From NCBI GenBank assembly GCA_022925895.1, contig JAKSYS010000558.1, forward strand, positions 1 through 42,115: a DNA stretch of 42,115 nucleotides, written 5' to 3'. The stretch is from Fragilaria crotonensis (taxonomy: Eukaryota > Bacillariophyta > Fragilariophyceae > Fragilariales > Fragilariaceae). The notes beneath the pieces were generated by a model, which saw only the letters and a program-made list of their open reading frames with translations, did not search any database and was not told the DNA's origin. Position 1 is the first letter of the stretch; each line of letters starts with the position of its first letter. The translations under genes and the position numbers were made by a program. Positions 34,684 through 42,115 of this stretch are shown here, in pieces.

Positions 34684-36217
34684 CTAAACTGCCTCCACTT
34701 TCACTTCACTGTAGACAAGTTCAGAAGCAAGATGCCTGGAGTAGTTATCATCCTCCTCATTAGAGTTGTCGTCAAATACATCCATGCGCTTGTGTGGGCG
34801 TTTCTTACCCTTGTCATCAAATTGTTTCCTGACCCCCTGGCCAGACTCCTTTTTCCTTCTCGACAGAAACATTTTTAGTAGTTCCTGGTTGAATGTTTGG
34901 GCTGATTTCTTTCTATCATTCTTGATGGCCATGTATAATTCATCGTATTTCCTCATTCCAGCCTGTGACCAACCACAGCCTCCCCCATTATCATGAGCAC
35001 CCTTGTTCCTGGAGAATGTGTAAAGTGGTGGCTGCGGAACATGAGAAAAGATTGGTCAGAATTTAGGATGTGGTTTTTTCATTTCACTTATCATAGTGTA
35101 ACTTACGGGTAGGTTTTTGTTGTTGTCATCTGTCCATGTACCAATTTGCTGTTTCCAACAACAAGTGATAACAAAGCAAGTCAGTTAGTTCCTTGTTGTT
35201 TGTTCTGTGACAAACCACTCGGATAAACTTACCATTTTCTCTGTCTTTACTAATTCGGCAAACCACCTCTTCCCATAGTTGATCAGGCACAGCAAAATGA
35301 ATGCTTCATCACTTATGGACAGGATTTTCTTGCTCCATACTTTCCTGTCAGTTGTTGCACAGTGGTTCTCCATGTTGTTGATAATGTTATTCCACTTGCT
35401 GCTGCCGAGTAAGTGTCTATGATTTGGGCATTGTAGCAGATGTTATCCCTCATCTTGAGGAGGTAACTGGTTTCATCCTTGCATCCACTGTACAGGCTGT
35501 GTCCATGTGTTCCTAAATGGGAAGTGAATCCCTCTGAATGCAAGGTGTTTGATGTTGAAAGCAAGTGGGTGTGAGTATGCTCGGGACTTGGCAAAGTACA
35601 CCCACTTCAAATCCTCACCATTGAATTTCATTTGCATGTTTTTTATTGCATTGTTCCGAAGATCAGTGTGTGTTTTTACAACTATTCTCCGCATCCCAAG
35701 CCACCAGTTTTCGGTTCCTCGAATGTTTGTGTACTTCATGATAAAGCCACAAAGTGTTTTCTCATCTTCACTGAAATGAGAATGATAGTCTTTTGATAGA
35801 ACTTCCAAATAGAGAACACGTGTTTTTTTCATGCAAGTCTTGATCATACTGATTTGATCTCTTCTGAGATTTCCGTCATGCTCATGTCCATTAAGCTGCT
35901 TAGCCCTGGAACCGATGATGTTAGTTGGCTGTCACTTGATTCCCGACTTTAATAGTTGAAGGTAGGGATGGTGGATTTCTGATGCATGCTTCCAATAGTT
36001 GAAGGTAGGGATGGTGGATTTCCGTATGCATGCTTCCATCCTTGTTTTGCATCCATTTTCCATGGCACCAACTCCTCCTCCTTGTTGTCACTTTGAATCA
36101 GATCATTGGGATCTGTGGTCACTATTGCACGCCTTTCATGAACTCTCTCCTTTGTTTCCTAGAGCTGGGCTTTAAGGCAGTGATGCCTGCTGTTGTTTCC
36201 TGTGGCATTGATGCCAT
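34684..36217 (-). pseudogene. Transposon gene, minus strand, unknown family; spliced, a few frameshifts
   Basis: Reads from 36217 (MASMPQETTAGITALKPSS) through TTDPNDLIQSDNKEEELVPW and NGHEHDGNLRRDQ. Then come RGTENWWLGMRRIVVKTHTD (about 35730-35670), DETSYLLKMRDNICYNAQII and WSKKILSISDEAFILLCLIN, and after two introns GGGCGWSQAGMRKYDELYMA and a Lys/Arg/Asp/Asn-rich tail ending at 34684. Introns: one between TEKM and QIGTW (donor GTAAGTTTATCC near 35233, acceptor near 35152) and one at 35032-35106; both have GT-AG ends. Frame changes near 36125, 35910, 35490 and 35390, one of them inside a 43/44-bp tandem duplication. I remember similar proteins, with NWW..(M/L)(K/R)RIVVKTHTD and GW(S/T)..G...Y.EL blocks, as repeated hypothetical proteins of diatoms, but know no function. 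It may be the transposase or an accessory factor. Confidence 0.55.
35951..36037. repeat. 43/44-bp tandem duplication within the transposon gene
   Basis: Copies 35951-35993 and 35994-36037 begin AATAGTTGAAGGTAGGGATG and end GCATGCTTCC, differing at two or three positions. It falls inside the minus-strand gene and duplicates a PSLPSTI-type peptide while ending one frame. Confidence 0.85.
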
Positions 36218-36439
36218 GGTCGTATTTGTGCTTGCTTGTTGTTGGAAAAACTTTGATGGTGCACCAAATTTTGAACACTGGAAATCCTTTTTGTGGGATA
36301 GTATTTTGCACCATTTGAATTTTGTACCAAGTACCAAGTTCGTAGGTAGGTTCTACACATTCATGCAGAGGTTTTGAATTTTGAATTCATACCACACCCT
36401 CCTTCATTTTTACATACACCAAAAATGTACCAAAAGTAC

Positions 36440-38390
36440 ATGTACAATTTGAATGCATGCTTTCCCAAAATTCTGTGCTGGTGTGCAGCAGTGCATGACA
36501 TCTGAGATAAAAACGGTACCGAAGCCGCAGCCGGCCGATTTTTGCAGAGGCTTTTGGCCGCAGCCGGCCGTATGCCAATATGTGAGCCTGGCCGTACCCG
36601 TCTGCAGTCCGACAGTCCCTGCCTGTACCCGGACCCGGCCGCAGTCGTAAGGAAGTACAGTACATAGTACAAACATAGTACACAGTACTGTACTGACAGT
36701 ACGTTGTCAGCAACCACCGTACCCGTGAAAATGACAGGTGATCCGCCCTTACCCGCGATTGGCCGAAAAGATAGGAATCGACCGGAGCCGGCCGGGACAG
36801 AAATAGTACACGGACCGCAGCCGCCCAAATCACGGCCAGCCCGCGTTTCGGGCCGGTTGCGCTAACGGCCCCGATGTCATGCACTGGTGTGCAGTGAATC
36901 TGTGCCCTGTCATCTTTGACATCTCATGTTCAATTCACTTGTCCCTTCAAAATGTTGTCCTCAAAGGCACCCTGCTCTTCTGTCAAAAACCCTTCTGCCT
37001 GAAGTTCAACAAGAAACCATTTTCCAATCAAGCAGCATATACACAGCATATTGATAGAAACATCGGGTGCTATAATTTCATTGTGAAGAAATCACACCTT
37101 GCAGCAACACATGGTGCTTCTGTTTCACACCGTCGCCGTCTTCATGAGGATGGGAATGTCACATGCACAAGTAACAAAAGGCCTGCTGCCCTTTTAAGGT
37201 GACATTTGGTGAATGATCCCTGAATGGATTTTGTTGGCACAGACAACCTTCTGCAGTACAACCTTCTGCAGTCTCCGGCTGGCAATGGTGTGGAAGTTGA
37301 AAGCACTTCTTTTGAGGATATTGAGGATTGCAACAAAAGTGATGATTTGTCCGTGTTATGTGATGACCCAAACATTCTTACCTGTACCAGCAATTCTGCA
37401 CTTGATGAAGATGTGGAAGCCCCATCATTTTGTTCCAACTTCATGTATACTACCGATCAGAAACGCACTGTTTCTCTCCTCAAGATCCTGGACCATGCCA
37501 ATGCACCCAACTACACTTTGGTGAAGTTCTGGAGGCACGCCTCTGCATCTGCTGATAATTATTCTTACAACCCAGTGGGTGGACTCTCACGTGCAAAAAC
37601 GTTGATGCCCTAATCAACTCAGTTTGTAATGGGAAGAAACTGCTTCCCTTTGTACAAAGAGTGGATGTAGATCATGGCTCTCCATCTGATGTGATAGGAG
37701 GAGTGGAGTCGGCATCAGCGACAACACTTTTATCACACAGTGCCCATGATGACCTTACTCGACAAAGCTTAAGGTGGCAAGCGAGCATCATTCACTTCTG
37801 ACAGAGATTGTATACTAGTACACTCTGAAAAGAGCAAAACCAAGAAGTCCATGGGCACAATGCGCGGACTCATGCAGATGCTTCCAAGCGTGAAGTGCGA
37901 AGACAACTCATCAACATGTACAAAATTCATGCTGTGCAGAAGTTACTCCATCAAGATATTGGCAATCATGATCAGCACATAAGCTGTCACAAAGAATTGG
38001 TTCTCAGCCAATGCTTCCATTTTCCAGAAAGCTAGCTACCGAGGATTAAGCAGCGCACTGCGCATCCATTTGAGATTATTTCAACAACAGTGAATTTGGC
38101 TTTGGCCACAAGTTCCATCCAACAGTACGCGATGGCTACTACACCTCCCAATGTGGAGCCCATCTGTGTGAGTCAAATGCCCCTTTGTCATAGGCACGTA
38201 AAATATATTTGGTTTTTTGCTGGCATGGATTGGGAGAGGAAGTGGCATCAGTACAGTAGCTTGAGGAGCTTTGCAATCATCCGGTTCCCTCCACCTTTCT
38301 TGATGCTTTGTCTGTACTGGAATAAACGTATGAATTGTTTGTTGGCTGTTTTTCCTGGCAGGGCAGGGGATGAATTTACACCTCATTCAT
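36440..38390 (+). pseudogene. Transposon gene, plus strand, with a C2HC zinc-finger-like motif; split by the MITE and frameshifts
   Basis: From 36895 the frame reads LCPVIFDISCSIHL, then a zinc-finger-like segment CQKPFCLKFNKKPFSNQAAY..HIDRNIGC (C-x4-C...H-x5-C, 36980-37070). After a frame change come MYTTDQKRTVSLLKILDHAN (37445-37500) and NYSYNPVGGLSRAK. After another come KNVDALINSVCNGKKLLPFV and QRVDVDHGSPSDVI (37600-37690). Pieces near 38090-38300 (FGFGHKFHPTVRDGYY; MPLCHRHVKYIWFFAGMDWE) probably belong to it, but stops intervene. The block order resembles a repeated diatom protein with FMYTTDQKW.VSLLKLLD. I associate that with DNA transposons, from memory. If the MITE and one 8-bp duplication are removed, the frame is open back to an ATG at 36440. 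The C-terminal half is decayed, so this copy is probably not autonomous. Confidence 0.5.
36489..36886. mobile_element. hAT-type MITE, 398 bp, with 14-bp perfect TIRs and 8-bp target duplication
   Basis: TIRs CAGTGCATGACATC (36489-36502) and GATGTCATGCACTG (36873-36886) are exact inverted repeats. The 8-bp sequence GTGTGCAG lies directly outside both (36481-36488 and 36887-36894). An 8-bp target duplication and TIRs beginning CAGTG are the hallmark of hAT elements. The inside is GC-rich with repeated CCGCAGCCGGCCG-type motifs near both ends in both orientations, and a GTAC-rich core (36655-36710). It encodes no protein; the long minus-strand frames across it (36361-36884) are by-products of its GC content. 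Confidence 0.93.
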
Positions 38391-38953
38391 AGCAACTGCT
38401 GGTTTGCGAGAGACTTGGGACAGTGATGGATTGTGCAACATTTTGCTGGTTTAAATAAGAATGATCTTGCAACTGGCTTGTGTGTATACAACTCTTGAGC
38501 ATGCAAACAGACAACTGACAAACAGAACCTATACCGGTAGATCAACCTGGTTTGATTCACTCATATCAATGAGAATCTCTCGCAGGTGACCGAATAAAGA
38601 TTCTGAAAGTCTGATTGCCTTACATGCTCAATCGAAGCACACAAACAGAAGAAGCACATTTTCCATCAAAGCACAACAAAATGAGGCACTCAACATTCAT
38701 TGTCACAAGCAGCCTCCTAAAAGAAAAAGCAGAACAAAGGCGGGACAATGTGAGATTGAATGCAAAAGAAAGAACAATAGTACCAGCCTGCCTGTAAGCA
38801 ATACAATGAAGCAGCAGCATACTGCTGCCAGCGTACTGTAGAAGTACATCGGGATGAAGGTGCCATGACTGGACAAGAACAATGACGTATCTTTGTCTTC
38901 AACTGGACGGGAACATCAGCAGCTGTACTAGTACTGGTGTACAATGCCATCAC

Positions 38954-39240
38954 CACAGTACTGTACAATGCAGCAGTGTCATAGTGGGAGGAGGGGAGAT
39001 CAGTAGAAGTACTACTGGTCTGTAGCCTCAGGCTACTCCGAATACTGCAGTCCATTGTCATGAGTACTGTAGGTAACACAGTACTGTACAATGCAGCAGT
39101 ATCACAGTGGAGGAGTGCACTGGAGTACTGGAGTACTGGAGTAGTAGTACTGCTGGTTCACCGTAGCCTCAAAGATACTCCAAGTACTACAGTACTACAG
39201 TACTGCAGTCGGTGATCGGTGATACCAAAATGAGTACTGT
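38954..39240 (+). repeat. Diverged direct repeat, two copies of about 115-165 bp
   Basis: Copy 1 (about 38954-39067) and copy 2 (about 39076-39240) share in order ACAGTACTGTACAATGCAGC, AGT.TCA.AGTGG.GGAG, TGTAGCCTCA or GTAGCCTCA, TACTCC, TACTGCAGTC and ATGAGTACTGT. Copy 2 is longer through extra GGAGTACT and AGTACTAC units. It lies in the gene-free right arm of the DNA transposon. Confidence 0.75.
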
Positions 39241-39287
39241 GCGGGAGGCAGTACCCACACAACAGGAGCACCTCAAAAACTCATCAT

Positions 39288-39322
39288 GAGTGTTGATTGA
39301 TTGAACAAATCAATCAACACTC
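39288..39322. repeat. Perfect 15-bp hairpin
   Basis: GAGTGTTGATTGATT (39288-39302), loop GAACA, exact reverse complement at 39308-39322. Stem is AT-leaning. It could be a terminator-like or foldback structure; no gene ends beside it. Confidence 0.85.
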
Positions 39323-39699
39323 AAACAATCACCAGGAACAACTCACCAACAAGGAGAGCAAAGTGTGCTTGGTGGGAAGAGGAAGAAGGGGCAAAGGTGC
39401 CGAAGAATGGAGTATTCAATATGGGGTGACAGCAAGTGGTGGAGTTCACAAAACAACGAACGAATTGATGTGATACTTCGTACAAAAATTCACAGGTAGG
39501 GTTCTACGAAGCGCAATACCATGGCTGCATGAGTTTGCATTTTCGAAGCCAGTAGAAACGTACAGCGTGCACTGGTATTGGTGATGAAAGAATAAATCTG
39601 TGTTTATGACATATTCCACCTACAATACCTTTTCTACGTAAGATCTACAGCGTAGTATCATGTTCTCTCTACGAACAAACCAGAAGTACTTGTAGTGTA

Positions 39700-40540
39700 T
39701 TCATACCTGGTACAATTGTACGGAATGCCGTTCGGATCGTCTCGCATGCGCAAGAACGGTGTAAAACGCGCAGACACTTGGCATCATTTGTCATACGAGT
39801 AGCTACAGTACGCAATACACCACCTTACCATGTACATGAAGCACCGTACCAGTACCATTCCGTTAATAAACAGTACCTGGTATGACTCCGTACACGACAC
39901 CATAAACCGCGCCATCATACCGTATTCCACCATACCATAAGAAAATGCACTATAGACAGTACACTACACAAGAACTGTACGTACTGAGTACCACCATAAA
40001 ACTGACCGTATCGCACCAGAAAAGATAGAAGGACTAGTAGACTGTACTCCAGTACGATAGACTCCGTTCCACAAACACACACAACGCACAACAACGTACG
40101 GTACTATGTATGAACCATACCAGGGCTTGTAGTACGCCACTACGCCACTAAATGCTGATACACAAACCATGCAGCACACCATACGATACACCGCAACGCC
40201 TGGTGCCATGCACAACAAGCATACACAATACAAACAAATATACACCACCATCCTTCATACTACAACATATAACCCAGTGAGCGATAGACGCGATAAACCA
40301 TACTACCATACTTCGTAGAACGTAGACCGTCTACAGTAGACCATGAAATGTGCACCATGCTTGTAAACAATAATAGAACACCGAATATTGCACCGAATAC
40401 CGTATGCCAGAAACTGTAAAAGCTGTATTACTCGTATACTGTATGGCGCACAGAAGCAACACTCCGCAACAATAACACAATCTACAATACACCATGCTCC
40501 AGTACATCGTAAACAGCGCATACAGTACCAGCATTTTTAT
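39700..40540. other. Strand-asymmetric, A+C-rich low-complexity block
   Basis: About 840 bp in the transposon's right arm where the plus strand is rich in A and C and poor in G, with recurring ACCATAC, TACACCA and CGTAC words. Minus-strand frames here (for example 39964-40251) are compositional and carry no recognisable domain. Confidence 0.6.
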
Positions 40541-40565
40541 TGATGTCGAAATTATGAAGAAAAAG

Positions 40566-40710
40566 CTCAGGAATAATACTGCAGTAGTTCAGGAGTGAAA
40601 AATTTTCTTCATAAAAATGAGGAAACTGCAAACTTCCAAATCCTGAACTAAATAAGTTAACCTGAACAAAACTTCAGGAATCCTGAACTACATTTGGGAA
40701 TCCTGAAATT
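40566..40710. repeat. Right subterminal cluster of TCCTGAA motifs
   Basis: Seven (T)CCTGAA or inverted (T/C)TCAGGA units in 145 bp, in both orientations, including a back-to-back pair TTCAGGAATCCTGAA near 40673-40687. Counterpart of 34283-34490. Confidence 0.65.
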
Positions 40711-40751
40711 TTTCCAATACATATGAGAAAAAATTCTTGTATCAACTATGG

Positions 40752-40770
40752 TACTTAGTTTTGGCACCCT
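40752..40770 (-). repeat. Right terminal inverted repeat of the DNA transposon
   Basis: Read on the minus strand AGGGTGCCAAAACTAAGTA; followed on the plus strand by TA (40771-40772). See the left TIR. Confidence 0.7.
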
Positions 40771-40772
40771 TA

Positions 40773-40942
40773 GATGTGGGCTTCTCGAGTGTGGGGAGTT
40801 TCATCTCCGTGGCAAATAAGGTTGCAAGGTCCTCGGCATACTTGAGGTTCTTCTTCGCGTACCCTTCGAGGGCTTCTACTGTCTTTGCATACTGTCGCCG
40901 GTCGGTCTGCTCGTCATAACACTCGAACACGTTGCCGTTCAT
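40773..40942 (-). pseudogene. Copia gag, N-terminal part, cut by the DNA transposon
   Basis: Starts at the ATG at 40942 (MNGNVFECYDEQTDRRQYAK) and runs through GYAKKNLKYAEDLATLFATE to KPTS, where the transposon begins. The rest of gag continues at 34137 on the same strand and in the same frame. Beyond 40773 the open frame ends in seven residues and a stop supplied by the transposon. Confidence 0.85.
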
Positions 40943-41261
40943 CTCGGTTGTCGTTCTTTAAAACCTGTGGTTCTTGTGCTCGGTGGCTCGCCCGCTTTGC
41001 TGGCTCTGCCGCTTTCCGCTACGGTTCCGCTGTTCACTGCAACCCGCTCTGCCTCCGCTTCTGCCTGTCTCTGTGGTCAAACCACTCACGCTCGTATCTC
41101 CGGCTGTGTTATTGCTGCTCATTATGGCATCGTCTGTATTTCCAGGTTGTTCGGGGCCCTCCAGGTGTTTGTTCCGTTGTCGGTGCGTATGTGCACTTGG
41201 TCGGGTATGAGTTCGTCAACCGATCTCTCTTCTTCCATCTAGTTCGAACCTTCTCAAACAA
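40943..41261 (-). other. Copia untranslated leader between 5' LTR and gag
   Basis: 319 bp. A primer-binding site should abut the LTR at 41261. The sequence there on the element strand is TTGTTTGAGAAGGTTCGAAC, which lacks the usual TGG start, although GGTTCGAA resembles a tRNA T-loop. The primer could not be identified. Confidence 0.45.
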
Positions 41262-41521
41262 TGTTGCAGAAGTAGATCTTCCTAGATATACGTTGAGCGT
41301 TTAACTCCGTATAGTCTATCTCCAGGGGATCAACCGATGTTGAAAATAGTCGGAAGTTGCTAAACAAACTTCGGTCCTACTTAACAGGATTGTTTCGAGA
41401 AAGTGATCTCGTGCGCAATCCTTTACTTTCTACTTTCAGCTTTTGCTTCGTTTCGGCCACATGTCCCTACTACGTCTGCCCACGTGGTTCTACTGGCATG
41501 GTCCTTACCGCTTTCTGTCCA
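41262..41521 (-). repeat. Copia 5' LTR (right copy)
   Basis: 260 bp, matching the left LTR base for base except for a few indels: a missing A in an A-run near 41345, a missing TT near 41468, and small differences in the last 15 bp. The outer boundary is placed at the CA of GTCCA. Confidence 0.85.
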
Positions 41522-42115
41522 GATGAATGAATCCTGTCATGAGTGCGGGATATTCGGACAGCATACAAGGCGCGTGTCCCACGATGACGTGGAGGACTGC
41601 TGACGCGCACGCACGGATAACCTGTTGGTCCATATGGTGGGACCGGTTTTGGAACCAGATTCTGATCTGCTCACTCTTTTATAATTGATCAAGCTGCATG
41701 CCGCTTCTTGTCGATTGTTATATTGTTAAGGGTCAATCTCCGGCAATGGCGGATTCGCCGCACTTGCGGGAGATTTCACTGAGTTTATCAGACCCACATG
41801 CTTTGCAGATGAGCTGCATTGGTGAGTGATGCGAGGACTTGATCAATCCGAGCATGATTGCTGATTCTGTGCAAATGCGACCATCATTGTTGTGTTGGTC
41901 ACACAACTTGCGCGCGGCGGCAATTGACGATGATGGTGACGACACCATAGGCGCTATGGTTCAAACCAGAAGCGCAGGAGGCCAGAATCCCCATGGTGGG
42001 GATGTGCTTGTCAATGTTGACAGGAAAGCACAAGGACCAACTTCATCAAGGCAAAATTCCGTGGAAAAGTTTCCAAAATTAGTCATGCATGATGTGGCGC
42101 GTCATGGGTACGCGA
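41522..42115. other. Right flank of the retroelement
   Basis: Directly after the LTR a plus frame reads MNESCHECGIFGQHTRRVSH and stops at 41603; it may be displaced host sequence. On the minus strand 41948-41733 is an open frame of 71 aa with LCDQHNNDGRICTESAIM and SPMQLICKACGSDKL, mildly repeat-protein-like. It has a stop just upstream of its ATG and no recognised domain, so I do not call it a gene. Confidence 0.35.

Larger units (their letters stand above)
34138..40770. mobile_element. 6.6-kb DNA transposon with TIRs, subterminal TCCTGAA clusters and two divergent genes, inserted in copia gag
   Basis: Left end AGGGGTGCCAAACCAAGTC and right end (reverse complement) AGGGTGCCAAAACTAAGTA are inverted repeats. 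Weaker similarity continues inward, with TTGATA..A..ATTTTTT.CTCATA shared by both ends. A TA lies at each side (34136-34137, 40771-40772), consistent with a 2-bp TA target duplication. Because the flanks read CATCTA|...|TAGATG, a CA/TG duplication with slightly longer TIRs is also possible. Removing the segment with one TA rejoins copia gag in frame, which supports these limits. Inside: a spliced gene on the minus strand (34684-36217), a zinc-finger-like gene on the plus strand (about 36440-38390), and a right arm of repeats without genes (38400-40560). I recognise no transposase catalytic signature and cannot name the superfamily. TA would suit Tc1/mariner, but the size and two-gene layout would not. 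Confidence 0.75.
29155..41521 (-). mobile_element. Ty1/copia LTR retrotransposon (diatom CoDi-like), minus orientation, carrying a nested DNA transposon
   Basis: About 12.4 kb between two LTRs (29155-29419 and 41262-41521); without the nested 6.6-kb insertion it is about 5.7 kb, a normal copia length. Domain order on the minus strand is gag, zinc knuckle, protease, GAG-pre-integrase, integrase, reverse transcriptase with YVDD, RNase H: copia order (integrase before RT). The LTRs start TG and end CA on the element strand. No clear 5-bp target duplication: the left flank is CCCAC and the right flank is GATGA. The LTRs are almost identical, so the insertion is young. The gag N-terminus (GNVFECYDEQTDRRQYAKT) resembles diatom copia gag proteins I remember. 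Confidence 0.9.

Noticed and set aside
36030..36377. Plus-strand hydrophobic 115-aa frame
   Set aside because: Opposite strand of the minus-strand transposon gene, whose frame has sensible protein composition; hydrophobicity is the usual shadow effect.
36361..36884. Minus-strand frames up to 165 aa across 36.4-36.9 kb
   Set aside because: They coincide with the GC-rich non-coding MITE and carry no domain.
41470..41600. CCCAC after the right LTR as a 5-bp target duplication matching the left flank
   Set aside because: The copy near 41480 is inside sequence shared by both LTRs, and the one near 41578 would require an LTR end without CA and without homology to the left LTR.
41733..41948. 71-aa minus-strand frame as a gene or exon
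   Set aside because: No recognisable domain, a stop directly upstream of the ATG, and the window ends too soon to find more exons.

Overview
The window looks like nuclear DNA of a diatom, probably a pennate one. Genes are intron-containing with short GT-AG introns (about 75-190 bp). One protein begins with a diatom-type plastid presequence (signal peptide followed by a ..DS/FAP.. cleavage motif). The large retroelement is a Ty1/copia element whose gag resembles the diatom copia (CoDi-type) elements I know, and the LRR protein has the N-terminal cap typical of diatom LRR proteins. Species is not determined.

Left part, 0.2-3.5 kb: fibrillarin (three exons, +) and an arsenite methyltransferase with a plastid-type presequence (two exons, +). 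From 3.5 to 9.6 kb there is no intact gene: a decayed RNase H-like retroelement relic (4.8-6.2 kb) and a perfect 58-copy, 7-bp satellite (8.06-8.46 kb).

Middle, 9.6-17.6 kb: a four-exon gene for a predicted N-myristoylated, mostly disordered 1015-aa protein (+), convergent with an NF-YC (HAP5) histone-fold transcription factor (-), then a membrane-anchored leucine-rich-repeat protein (-). From 17.6 to 21.9 kb there are small repeats, a perfect 19-bp GTAC-rich hairpin and a second relic of the retroelement family seen near 5 kb.

Right, 21.9-26.2 kb: an FkbM-like methyltransferase gene (+) with one frameshift, then an ankyrin-DHHC palmitoyltransferase gene (-) whose domains and splice sites are well kept but which carries about seven single-base-type indels. 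From 28.5 kb a serine/arginine-rich protein gene is cut by a copia element (29.16-41.52 kb). The copia gag is itself split by a 6.6-kb DNA transposon (34.14-40.77 kb) with terminal inverted repeats, clustered subterminal TCCTGAA motifs and two divergent genes. One end of that transposon's plus-strand gene carries a 398-bp hAT-type MITE with 14-bp perfect TIRs and a perfect 8-bp target duplication. This gives a three-level nest (MITE in DNA transposon in copia in host ORF). The relative ages are clear, and the frames close when the two inner insertions are removed.

A caution on the right half: the two copia LTRs differ by no substitution over roughly 245 aligned bases but by several indels, and most gene breaks are also single-base indels. 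Many 'frameshifts' may therefore be uncorrected long-read assembly errors rather than decay. No database search was possible; family names come from motifs and memory.
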